DNA from: Fremontodendron californicum
Taxonomy: Eukaryota > Streptophyta > Magnoliopsida > Malvales > Malvaceae
DNA: 64,000 bases
Direction: 5' to 3'
NCBI GenBank assembly: GCA_030761205.1
Contig: JAULJL010000015.1
Span: 7,941,501 to 8,005,500, forward strand
Both the position numbers and the translations under genes were made by a program. A model generated the notes under the pieces. That model made no database searches, had not been told where the DNA came from, and was given only the letters and a program-made list of their open reading frames with translations. This document shows, piece by piece, positions 9,867 through 20,812 of this stretch; positions within the stretch are counted from its first letter, which is position 1, and each line of letters opens with the position of its first letter.

Positions 9867-12843
9867 TCAACATTTGAAGCCACCACAAACTGACAGTACG
9901 ATGATGAGAATCAAGGCGATCAGGATTCCAAGAACTATTAGCTTTATCTTCATGTTCTGCAACCACATCTTTCTCCTCATCTGGGTTCCCTGCTGCCTGA
10001 AATCTTGTGCCTACAATGTCCAAACAACAAATACCCACTTTATATGATAAGTAATCTAATACAAATATCCAAAATGCATAACCTATAGTTGAAGAATTTT
10101 GTAAGGAAATTTTCAGGTTTTCGAATTGAACTATTCAGCTAGCCCTTTAAATTTTGAGAACTAGTACATATAAATGCTTTTAAAATGAAAGAAATGCACA
10201 ATTGGATTACGAAGCAATTATTTTAAAATATGTGCTAGTACTTTATTTTCAAGTTTTACCAGTTAGTCAGATAACAAGCCCAAATATTGCCCTATTTATG
10301 ATCTATCCCCAGTGCAGTTTTAGAAAACATTGGAGTTAACTTATGATGGCAACTATTCTAAACAAAATTTTAAAATATATGCTGGTAATTTATTTTCCTG
10401 TCAGAGGTTAGCATGGTTTTACCAGTCGGTTACCTAAAAAGCCCAAATAATGCCCCGTTTATGATCTATCTGTGGTTCAGTTTTAGAGAACATTGCCCAT
10501 ATTTTAAAAGTAGAACAATATGAAATACATTTGCTGACCTGAGAGCGAAGATTTTCTGTTTTATCCACAAGAAGCTCAATTTTCTCGCCACGGTCCAGAA
10601 CCTGCAAAATAAATTTATTAATGAAAAACAAAGAAAAGGATTCCAGCACCTTATATTCATGATCCAGAAATTTGTAAAGCTGGACTCTTTCCCCACTTAA
10701 AACCCTCACATTGCACTCCATGTTATCAAGTATATTAAGGCAAAAAGTACCTTCTCAATGTTTTCCATCATAACTCCTTTGACTTCTGAAACTTGAGCTT
10801 TCACTTTGGCAATCTTACTAATCTCCTCCGGATGATCAATGCAATACTGCATATGCTCCTTCAATTTTGGCCTAGGTCAACAATGATAAAAACATAGCAT
10901 CAATGTACTTGACAGAAGACATTCTATTTAATGGTCAAGGAAAATAAAATACCCAAACTCCTTGCTCAGGCTGTTTGCAGGAGCAGTTGCAGCTTTTCCT
11001 CCACCATATCTCTTGGTAAAATCCTCCTTAATTCTCTCAAGAAAGGCAATTGGAACCTGTCGGCCAGCGGATTCAATAGCAACGACGCAGTAAGCTGCAA
11101 AGAGTAAGGAAGGATGTTAATTCAGGCAACGAATGATGTAGCCTTATTTCATAACAGACAATGCAGCATGAGTCATAAAGTAACAGGAAAACATCAGGCA
11201 AGACCAAATGCACCTTTGAAATGAACACCTAAGCTTTCAGTCTTTCAATGTATGAGCAAAGATTAAAGGGCAAACATGCCTATTCTTCTACAACTATAAG
11301 GGATGTGAACAAAGGAAATTAATCATTTGCTAAAGTAATCAAATTACATAACAAGTTAAGAACTCCCAAAAGATACACACACCCACACAGAGGAAAAGTA
11401 TAAGCAAAAAATATCATCAAATTAAAATTTCGAAAGAACACAATCATACACTTGATGCAAATGAAAATGCCAAACATTTGAATCATACTTTGTTCTGATC
11501 ACTAGGTTTTTCAATATACCTGAATTGAGTTTAAGCAAGAACATGGATGGTTTACGATTAATGATGGTATTAAAAAGCTATGGAACTTCAGGCTTTTTAA
11601 CATAAACATAATTTGAGCAACAGCAAATTCAGGAAAATGTTTAGACCTAAAAGGGTGAATCAGAACCGAGCAAGGTTCTGATCACTCTAACCCCACCTCA
11701 TAAAGGTAATTTAGAGCATATGTATGATGGTCGTTCATAGGCATAGATAAGAGTACAAACATTATAGGTTGATAAGATAATTTAAAAGAAAGTAATAGCA
11801 GAGAACTCATATAGGCTCAATTTGATTATTGTTTTCGCTACTAGCTTGATTTCTATCGATTTTTTGCTTCCTAAAAAGTACTCAAAAGAAAAGGTAAAAA
11901 AATTAAAATTAAAATCATATTTTGCTAAGAATGAGCAAATGATTAATTTATAACACACATTCATACATAATTGTTCATATTAAAGTACAATCATGCATTT
12001 CGGTTGCTTATAAGAGTTTAAGCAAGTTCTTAATCTTCAATTATTCAAAAAGTATTAGTGTTTGCTTTAGTATCCGAATGCAATTAATGTTTTTTCTGCT
12101 TCAACATGCGGCTAAGAGCCGCCTTTTCACAAGATTGCTACGCAGATTTAATTCATTTGAATCGGCTAAACATTTCAATCTTTTAGTTGTTACTCCTACT
12201 CAGTTTCGGAAAGTTCCAATTACAAGTTAACTTAAACCATCACTTTACATTGCATTACTAAATAAATAGATGCATACTTCGTTTATGGCACATCTTAAGT
12301 CTTAACCAACTCTTTTCTTAAAATAGAAAGAATGTAACTGATTCTTTCTCTTTTCCCTTTCCTGCGCATTAAGTTACGCTGAACACAATTATTTTTAATA
12401 ACCTAAAACACTCACATAATTTAATCTATAATCATATTCTCAAAATCATTAGCAAGGCAAATAAAAAATAATAAACAAAAAAAAAAAAAAAAAGCAGAAG
12501 CAGCTAAGAAAAATCGATCAACAACAGCGAGAACAGAAAGAACTTTGTCGTCGGATCAAAGAAGCAGTAAAAAGGTAGATCAGAGATAGATAATAAGCGA
12601 AATGACAAAAAAAGAGGGGAAAAAACGGAGAAAGAGAGAGGAGAGGGGATTACTGAAGCCGTTATCGACGAGATAGTTAAAGGTGTGGCCATCGCAGTTG
12701 TAAGTGAACTTGTTGTTGGAAGCAGGAAGTTTCTGGAGACACTGAGACGCTATGGTTGTGAAGTTGCCCGTGAACTCGGTGTAGTCGGCTAAAACCAAGG
12801 AGCCTCGCGCCACGAAGGCGTAGATCAGCGATTGTTGCCCCAT
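9867..12843 (-). CDS. VAMP721: vesicle-associated membrane protein 721/722-type longin R-SNARE
   Basis: Five exons on the minus strand: 12843-12654, 11094-10953, 10871-10751, 10601-10539 and 10010-9867, giving 219 residues, the standard VAMP72 length. The first ATG (MGQQSLIYAFVARG) opens a longin domain (about 1-125). It is followed by the R-SNARE helix (about 127-187) with the zero-layer arginine at residue 155 (VLDRGEKIELLVDKTENLRSQ split by introns), and a C-terminal anchor from about residue 194 ending VCGGFKC. VAMP721/722 drive secretory vesicle fusion at the plasma membrane with SYP121/PEN1 and SNAP33, including at the cell plate and in penetration resistance. Assignment to 721, 722 or 726 cannot be settled by eye. 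Intron 1 is 1.56 kb and transposon-free as far as I can see. Confidence 0.95.
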
Positions 12844-13184
12844 CACACTAAAAACCTCCCCACCCCCTAACTCCCTAACCCTAGAAGAAAGAAAGAGAGA
12901 GGATCCGAGGTTTTTGGTTTGGAGAGGGAAAGAAGAAACTAGAAAGAAAGAAATAAAGAAATGGAAAGGGTTTAAATCGTTGAAGAGAGAAGAGAAACAG
13001 TACGGAAGGAAGGAAGGAAGGAAGGAAGGAGAGTTTCCAATTTCCTTTTCGCTTAGATGAGAAGCAAGGTAGCGTAACTTGTTTCTTTCCCCTTTTTTTT
13101 ATTTTTTGGGTTTGTTTTTTCAAAAATTTTAAGGCTTTGTTTTTAAATTTTGGAAGAAGGGGATGCCACTGAAATTAGATGTGA
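12844..13184 (-). other. 5' UTR and proximal promoter of the VAMP gene
   Basis: Strongly GA-rich on the plus strand (CT-rich in the sense of the gene), typical of a plant leader, with a GGAA repeat at 13004-13030. No TATA box is clear. Confidence 0.5.
13004..13030. repeat. (GGAA)n microsatellite
   Basis: About six tetranucleotide units in the VAMP leader/promoter. Confidence 0.9.
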
Positions 13185-15036
13185 TAATATTAAACACGAT
13201 ATGATTACACGAATATAATAAAAAAATAATTAAAATACGATATAAAAAAATACAAACACAACACGAATACACAAATATATCAAAATATAATAAAACATAA
13301 ATTATTAATATATCAAAATTTATATATAATATATATAAAAGCATGAATATGAAAAATCTTTTAAACTATCCAAAATATCTATTGTTAACCATTTTAAATA
13401 TTTTTTATAATTAATAAGAATTATTACATTTATAAATAAGAATTCTAATTCTATTGAAAGACTTTGGTTATGTAAAAATTTTATACTATAAATATTTTAT
13501 ATTATATTATAAATAGTAATAAAATTTATTTTATTTTTATTTATAATTTTGTATTATAAATATTAACAAAATTTATCATTAAAAATTTCAATACCATGAC
13601 AATTTTTTATTTTAAAATTATTAGAATATTTTAGATAATGCTTTTAACAATTAATTATGAGTAGAACTCTTAAACAGTTAAATTTTATCAAACAATAATT
13701 GTAAAACTAAATGTCATGTCATTATAAATATTATGATAACTTTTGATTTTAATCTATTCATCACATATGCTGTGGAAAAAGTTTAAAAACTCTGAATTTT
13801 TAGAATGGATAAATACTCATGGTTTTTTATTTTTTTCATTTGGTTGGCAGGGTAATAATTTTTCACTGACTTAATTCATAGTCTTAATCAAATTACTCAA
13901 AATGGTTTTATGATTTTTTTTTATTTTTTTAAAGGTTTTATAATAAATTTTTTAACTTATATATATATATTTTTATTATTATAAAATTATTTTTTATATA
14001 AATATATGTAGCGATCTTTTATTTAACATATTTCAATATATTGTACATTAGATTATAATGTGTTTGCACCTTTCCGTAAAATGTTATTGAACATTTGCAC
14101 TATTAATGAATGGTGGATTATTTTCAAAATATTTATTATCTTTCATAATCGGCTTATAACGCTATTATAGTTTTAATATATTTCTATCAAAGACTTCATT
14201 AATTTCTTGAAAAATTGAAAGTGCCAAATTTAATACGACTTAATATAGTTTTTACTTTTTATCCTACAAAAGTGGTGTTAGGATTTAGATGAAAACTTTA
14301 TATCTTGAAAATAATTTAAAATTTTCAAAACAATGATGTTATCATGAGGAAATTTTACAATTTGTTTAAAGGTAAATAGTTTCTTCAATTTTTATATTTA
14401 TTTTAGTAATTATATTTTTTCTACTTTATTGCTTTTGATTTTTTTGATCAATTTTATTTTATATTAAGAGTTTTGTTTGCTTTACATCATTTTTTGTTGG
14501 TTGATTGATTAATATTATAAATGTAGTAATTTTATTCTGAAAGCTATTTAGTCGTAATGTATTAATAGTACTATTTATTAATGGACTTAAGATATTGAAA
14601 CGAATATACAGAATTAAATGTAAACTAGGCTATAGAGGTGAAATTACGTAATTTTATAACAATTTGAAGATTCTTTAATTTTTCACAAGATTTAATCAAT
14701 TCATAAAAAATATCATCTTTATTAATGATTTTTTTTTGGGGATAAATGGATATTTTATCATCCAAAAAACATGTCAAATAATTTCCTACAAAATATGTTA
14801 AAATTGTTTGCATATTTAAAAAAAATTGAATAATTATGATATATAATGTGATATATGTTTCCATGGTCTTTTATTATTAAATATAAATTATTTTATAAAT
14901 ATAAGATAATTAATACGTAACATCACATGCAACGCATGTGACATAATTATTAGTATAAATATAAAACACTTTAAATACGATTATGGCATGAAAAGATACA
15001 CGAACACGACACGGATACACGAATTATCAGGTCTAA
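13185..15036 (-). mobile_element. 'CGTGTTCGTGTCGTGT' repeat family, copy 2, split by an insertion
   Basis: On the minus strand, 15036-14954 begins AGACCTGATAATTCGTG and runs to GTGTTTTATATTTATA. The match to the 6549 copy then resumes at 13322 with TAAATTTTGATATATTAATA and continues to about 13185. The 1.6 kb between (13323-14953) is foreign to the element and is annotated separately. Confidence 0.65.
13323..14953 (+). mobile_element. Helitron-like non-autonomous insert
   Basis: A 1631-bp AT-rich insert interrupts the host repeat between A (13322) and T (14954), with no target duplication. Near its 3' end is a perfect hairpin CACATGC-AAC-GCATGTG (14924-14940), followed 10 bases later by TAG then host T. 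The 5' end is TATATAATATATATAAAAGC. A 3' hairpin about 10 nt from a CTRR-like end, insertion into AT, and a 5' TATATATAAAAGC block are Helitron hallmarks. The 5' TC and the C of CTAG are not intact (TA and TTAG), so it is an old copy. No Rep/helicase frame is present. Confidence 0.6.
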
Positions 15037-15039
15037 CTA

Positions 15040-15480
15040 GAATGATAATGATAACAAAAAATTGAATATTCTGGTATTATTTGATTTATTTTTTTATGAA
15101 TTTGAATATTATGGATTCGGATAATTTGTGAATTCGAATATTATATTTACTGTCTGCAGCGGATTCGGATATGAATTATTGGATATCCGTTATCCGAATC
15201 CACTTTTGTTTTGGTTTGGATAATGTCGGATATCGAATCCGTTATTCAAATTCACTTTATTTATATGGATTCAGATATCCGAATCCGATATTCATTTGCA
15301 TATTTAATTATTATTTAATTTTATATTTTAAAAAATAATTTAATAAATTCGGATATTCAACGGATTCGGATATTTTATGAATATTACTTTTTAAATCGGA
15401 TGTAAATTCGGATAATAATATTAGGATAATAAACGAATTTAAAATTTAAATAAATTAAACGAATTCAATCTGTCATCCTT
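15040..15480. repeat. degenerate 'GGATTCGGATAT' repeat region
   Basis: The words ATTCGGATAT, GGATATCCG and ATATCCGAATCC recur more than a dozen times on both strands, giving overlapping palindromes. It probably derives from a non-autonomous DNA element; no coding capacity. Confidence 0.6.
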
Positions 15481-15974
15481 CAACGGAGTTTAAGCTCTGA
15501 AATTGGAATATTTGGAGATTTGATCGAAATTTTGCAATTTAGCTTTGGCTTGTAACAGTGTTTCTAGAAGAAATAATTTCCTCACCTTTTTTTTTTGTTT
15601 GTTTTGTTTTTCTTTTATGTGAGTTATTATTTATTCTTTTGTTTCTCGTTCACATTTCTTTCATATCACATTTAATGTATTATTATTATTAATTTATTAT
15701 TTATTTCATTGCTCTCTTTCAAAAGTAATAAAAAATAGTAATAATCAAATAATATGTGTAATTTGAAGTCTCAATTCTAATAAAAAATCAGTATTAACAA
15801 GCATATTCTTTATGAAATTGAATTATGAATCTCTTTATAATAAATATGGTTGCTAAACTTATTTAGTATTATTTTTTGATTTAAGTGGATGTGAAAGATA
15901 AATATTCAAATAAAAGGGTATGGATTTTAAGTTACATTCTCAACAAGTCCTAGCATGCTACTTCAATAAGTGGT

Positions 15975-15979
<5 letters not shown>

Positions 15980-16009
<30 letters not shown>
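15980..16009. repeat. (AT)n microsatellite
   Basis: About 14 AT units abutting the foldback element at 16008. Confidence 0.9.
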
Positions 16010-16011
<2 letters not shown>

Positions 16012-16366
16012 AAAACTAAATGAGTTTTACACACATTCGTAATTTTTTATATGATTTATATTTGCTTAATCCAACCATCATATTTCATGTTCTATTCACG
16101 TAGATCATGCACGTCGAGTTTCGAGTAAATTAAAAATATCTAACTATTTGTTCGATATAAAAATTTTTCAACCATTAAATATATATTAAAAAAGACAGTA
16201 TTCTCGATCGATATGATAGAGATATCGGATCGATTCGAAACTTTACGTGCATGACGAGTATAATTATATTGTTAAATCCAACGGTCGATTTGTTAAAATA
16301 TAAATCGTATAAAAAATTACGAAAATATGTAAAACTAATATAGTCTTATACTAATGTAAGTAGATT
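16008..16366. mobile_element. AT-rich long-TIR foldback element, family F, copy 1
   Basis: The left arm (GTTTTACACACATTCGTAATTTTTTATATGATTTATATTT) pairs with the right arm, which on the minus strand reads GTTTTACATATTTTCGTAATTTTTTATACGATTTATATTT; the right end carries TGAGGA (minus strand). The core includes ACGTGCATGACGAGTATAATTATATTGTTAAATCCAA, recurring at 55155-55498 and 59633-59912. It is Mutator-like by inference from the long TIRs; no transposase. Confidence 0.7.
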
Positions 16367-17477
16367 CCTCATCTCTCTCTTTATATATAATTGGTTTTGA
16401 TTGATAGTCGTTGATGTTTTTTTAATGGCGGAGTAAGGTGAGTCTCATAGTCTCTTAAGATTGTCAAGCTAAAATTAAAGGTTATGTAGAAAATGTTAGA
16501 CAAGCATTGAAATTTGGTTTCTCACACGTGCTTTGATATTTAAGTTAATATGGATTCAGAAAATTTTCAAAGTTAAGGTAAGGAATAATCAGATGATTTC
16601 GTGTTTATATTTTTTCTTATCTCAAGTCAACTTTTACTCACCTACTTATATTTGGTTGTTGGATGTCTCTGAATTTGATAGATGTAAATCAAGTATATGT
16701 TCTGTTTAGAACTGCAAGATAGTTATAAGCTCGTCAAGTGTTCTGCATGTAGAAATTCATTGTAATGAGATCAAGACCTATATAACAATAATATAATTTT
16801 CTAATGTTATAAAATTCTTATTGTTGGGAATATTACTTTAGTTGTCTAATCAATCTTTGGATTTCTTGCATAGTAACATAATCCCTCCAGTCCACAATTC
16901 AGGATTGAATTTCTTGCAAACCATCTTCTCCTTCTGCAATTTAATTCCTTCAACACAAAACTTGAGTAGCACAAGATTGTTTATATAGGCATATATTTTA
17001 TCAAGGATTTGGATAACGGATGCCTGCCCTGCCCTGCCTTACCTTGCCTTGCTTGCCTGCCTGCTGAAGAAAATTTATTTCCCATTTAATTTTTACGTTT
17101 TAGAGAATACAGATGAATTTGGTCACAAGTAAAATGTCATCATGCCTAATTACCAGATATATATATATATCTATGTTGGGGAAGCCTATCAAATCAAAAC
17201 ACATTATTATATGAACAAATTCATCTGCAAAATATGAACCTCTTTCCTCTCTAGACAAATCCAACTGGCTTTCCTTCCTTATCCGGAAATATTTGCCCCT
17301 AATATAAATGCCTGTGAAGTTAAGTATATTAAAGGAAAAACAAAAAGGTCCAGCCCAGTTAGCTGGAACTCTCTAGGAGTTCAGACTTCAGAGTTCAGAC
17401 TCAAACCCATTTTTCTTGGAAGAAAATTTACGATATTCCTTGACAACCAGATTTTGATGATAAAGGACAAAAAGTAC

Positions 17478-17481
<4 letters not shown>

Positions 17482-17511
<30 letters not shown>
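17482..17511. repeat. (AT)n microsatellite in the leader of the chloroplast-protein gene
   Basis: About 15 AT units, ending 45 bp before the ATG at 17557. Confidence 0.9.
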
Positions 17512-17515
<4 letters not shown>

Positions 17516-17556
17516 ACTGAAAACTGGAAAGAAAGAACAGACAAAGAGAAAAAACC

Positions 17557-19730
17557 ATGAGCGGACTTGCTTCAGCTTCAACGCCCACTTCTACTTTCCC
17601 CTCTGTTCAACAATCTAAGATCCAAAGCAGGCGTTATATCAATCCTTGTAACTCAGTTCTGATTCCTACTACTCAGTTATGTTCCTTAGATCTCAGCCTC
17701 ACTAGTTCTAGCTTTGCCGGGGCCAGTGTGCCTCAGAGAAGCGGTTTTACTGTTATCTGCAGAAGTAGCACTGGACCTGGTGCTCCTGGTTCAGGTTTAC
17801 TTCCCTTTCCGTTTATTGCACTAAATTCCCTTCCTTCATTTCTTTTGGTGTTAAAACTTTATGTCTGTGATGTGGAATGTGGGTTTCTCCAAAATTAAGT
17901 ATTATTATGGGTTTATTTTTGTGTTTGGTTCGTTTCTGAATTTCATGTTTCATTAACTTTGATTTGGTTGAGAAAAATATAACGTATTGATGGATATCTG
18001 TGATTCTTTGAATTTCATTAATCTAATTTTAATTGGAGCAACAAGCAGGAAATTTATCTTGTGGAGTAAATAGCTGTTGGAAAAGAAGTATGAATAAGAA
18101 ATACTAGTATTTACATGGTTACAATTGTGTTCAAGTTCTGTACCCTATGGGGTTAAGGTATAAATTGAGTAATTTATTGAAAGGAGGAAATGAACCCAAA
18201 CCATAATACACTATAACCTATGTTCAATACCTGAACTGGGGTGACTGTCGGATGCTCGAAGATCATACTCCCGTACCCATGTCCGAATATGTATCAGACA
18301 CACGTACTTTAGAGAAAATGAAGAGTCCAGATAACGTAGACTATAGCTGTTTTTTTTTTTTTTTTCTTTTCTTTTTCTTTGTGTGAAAATGAGTGATATA
18401 GTTTAGTATTGCAGGTGATAATGAAAGCAGGAATGTGTTGGATGCATTTTTCTTGGGAAAGGCTGTAGCTGAAGCATTGAATGAGCGAATTGAGTCCACA
18501 ATTGGGGAGTTTTTGGGTGCAGTTGGTAGGTTGCAGGCCGAGCAACAAAAACAAGTATTGGATTTCCAGGTAATTAGAGTTTGTTGTTGCAGCTAGTCAC
18601 TTCATGATTTATCTCAGGGCTTTTGTCCTTTGTGTTATCAGTTTTGCTGGATTTGTTTCAAGCCTTGTAGAATAGCTTATTTGCTAATGCATGACTGTGA
18701 CATGGGAAGGTTATGGATTCTGCTGGACCATTATACGTGTTTGTAGTGCATCATGTTAAGGTGACCAAAAGTGCTTGATTCTATCTCTTACAAATGAAAC
18801 CTTAGGGAAAAGGGTTGCAAATGTTGAGATTCGAATCCTAGACCTGTTGGATGTCACCTCTTAAAGGTGGCTACATGAACCAACTGGGCTAAATCTGGGT
18901 TCTTCTTTATCGTGTTTTTGACAACTGTGCTTGTAAGCCTCCCAGATTTGCAGGCCTTGCTTTCTGCAAATCATTAGTTGCAAACTTACAATAGGAAGAA
19001 GTAACAACCTTTTTTTCTTTTAGGAAACTTGTCATGTTCAATTTTACAAATAAAATGTATCTGGCATTTTCAATAATCCAAACTTCTTCTTTCTCTTAAA
19101 CTTAAAGATAAAAAACTCATGGTGAACTGCATCACCACAGTTTTATATCAACTCAAATTCTACTAAGTTCCATGGTCTGATTCCATTTCTAGTAATTGGA
19201 ATCTCACAATGATCATTTTGTGGTTGGTTGTTAATAACAACAGAGACATTTCCGCATTCTGCATAGTCTCCAATTTAATAAAGTTAACAGATCATCTTAC
19301 TTCATGACTTATTAAAGCTTTTTTCTTTGCTTAGGGATCTATTATTTCGTGAAGAAATGCAATTTTAACTTAGCTATGAGAATTTACTCCTGGATTTTGA
19401 GCTGGTCTATTTACAAATATTGCTTCATTTTACCATATCAGATACATATATTGATAATAGTTCATATTATTAGATATAAGTTAATATCCCCTCAATCCAT
19501 GTACACAGGAGGAGGTGTTGGAAAGGGCCAAAAGAGCCAAAGAGAAAGCAGCAGGCGAGGAAATGGAGGCAAAAGGGCTTATTCCAAAGTCTACTACTAC
19601 TACTGTAAGTGCTGCAACATCAGTCACCAATGGTACTGCGTCTAGAATTTCTGCAAATTCATCCTCCTATAATCCGACCGCCCCTGCGGCTAATACAGAT
19701 CCTGGTCCTGATCCTGCTAAAAACGAATGA
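17557..19730 (+). CDS. small chloroplast-targeted protein, At4g13200-like
   Basis: Three exons, 17557-17794, 18415-18569 and 19509-19730, encode 204 residues. The first about 70 residues are Ser/Thr-rich with few acidic residues (MSGLASASTPTSTFPSVQQ...), as in a chloroplast transit peptide, ending near VICRSS. The conserved core (about residues 80-155) reads NVLDAFFLGKAVAEALNERI, then ESTIGEFLGAVGRLQAEQQ and a charged helix EEVLERAKRAKEKAAGEEME, predicted as an amphipathic or coiled helix. A Ser/Thr/Pro-rich tail ends NTDPGPDPAKNE. I believe this is the family of the uncharacterised plastid protein At4g13200, present in plants and possibly cyanobacteria; its function is unknown. Intron 1 holds a copy of the CTATGTT element. 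Confidence 0.85.
18218..18339 (+). mobile_element. CTATGTT-family MITE, copy A (in intron)
   Basis: A shortened 122-bp copy in intron 1 of the chloroplast-protein gene. It begins CTATGTT, contains ATACTCCCGTACCCATGTCCG and ends AACGTAG. Flanks ACTATAAC (18210-18217) and ACTATAGC (18340-18347) form a 7/8 target duplication. Confidence 0.8.
18815..18905 (-). mobile_element. tRNA-derived SINE fragment (copy S1)
   Basis: The minus strand reads TAGCCCAGTTGGTTCATGTA (A-box-like), then TCTAGGATTCGAATCTCAAC (B box GATTCGAATC, 18828-18837), the RNA polymerase III spacing of a tRNA-derived SINE head. A related copy lies at 34365-34440. Confidence 0.65.
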
Positions 19731-20612
19731 TGCCGCGGGGAGTATCGCTATTTGTGCGTATCTCATCCTTTCCATCTGGTTCTGATGCAATGGATTTATA
19801 GCATCAAATAAACATCCATGTTTTTTAATCTGTTGACATTTTTGATTGGCAGACAGAAACCACATAGTCCCTATGTTCCTTCTTTTATTGAACCCATTTC
19901 TTCTCCATTTTTATTCAACAAAAACTGTAAAACTCTCAGCAATTTATACGCTCATGCTGGTTCATATCAAGTATATATTCTTTTGCTTAACGCTTGCCTT
20001 GGCCATCACCATGAAAAAAGAGCTTCCAATATTTTTGCTTATTGTTTGGTTACAAACAAATTAAGAGAAGAATGGGAATATATCAAATATAGGTTGAAAT
20101 TTTCAAACAACAAAAAATATCAAAATTTCCAAAAAAACAAATTGAAAACCATTTTTCGGGAAACAAATGATATCCTTCTTTTGTAAGATTTTTTGGCAGT
20201 GGGTGGAATGCAAAGAACTCACTAGCATAAAAGTATCCATTTCATTGTATATAATCACCATTTTTTTTATTCAAATCTTCAACAATCAAATATAATATCG
20301 CTAGTCCACCACCGCCTAAAAACATAACTGAGGTTATTTAATAGGGTTGTGAATTATGACAAAATTCTTTCATTTCCTTGCATTCTTGCTTGCAGGCTGC
20401 AGCCAAGGAGAATTTATATTTACCCAACTAGTCGGGTACTGCAGAAATTATCTCATAGAATAGAAGTATTCGTCAGATAAACACATTAAGAAGTGACAGC
20501 ATTAAAAGAAACTAGGAATTAAACAAAATTTCTCATATCCCTGCATCGATCATGTTCAATGTAAACAACATTCTCACCAAAATATAAAAGAAAAGAATTA
20601 CCAACATGACAA
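19731..20612. other. 3' flank between converging genes
   Basis: 3' UTR-like sequence of the chloroplast-protein gene to about 20060, then AT-rich spacer. Short open frames here have no homology I recognise. Confidence 0.45.
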
Positions 20613-20620
20613 TTTCTAAG

Positions 20621-20789
20621 CTATGTTACCCGGACTTGGAGGTAAGTATCGAATACGGGTATGATGATTTTTTTTCAAGTTTTTTTCATATATTAGAAGG
20701 ATTATACCCCATACCCATATCCGATATGTGTCAGACACAAATGTCGGACACGAATATTTTAAGAAAAATGAAAAGTCCGAGTAACATAG
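20621..20789 (+). mobile_element. CTATGTT-family MITE, copy B (in NSN1 3' UTR)
   Basis: A 169-bp copy beginning CTATGTTACCCGGACTTGG and ending GAGTAACATAG. Flanks TTTCTAAG (20613-20620) and TTTCTAGG (20790-20797) match at 7 of 8 bases. It ends 23 bp from the NSN1 stop codon, so it forms most of that gene's proximal 3' UTR. Confidence 0.85.
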
Positions 20790-20812
20790 TTTCTAGGTAT
20801 GGTTAATTCTCA

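Larger units (their letters stand above)
15481..17556. other. intergenic spacer and upstream region of the chloroplast-protein gene
   Basis: AT-rich, without genes. It contains the foldback element at 16008-16366 and two AT microsatellites. A 'CCCTGCCCTGCCTTACCTTGCCTTGC' type short imperfect repeat lies at about 17026-17064, and the CT-poor proximal promoter is at about 17340-17556. Confidence 0.5.

Noticed and set aside
13323..14953. LTR retrotransposon or coding transposon at 13-15 kb
   Set aside because: No direct terminal repeats, primer-binding site, or reverse transcriptase/transposase reading frames are visible.
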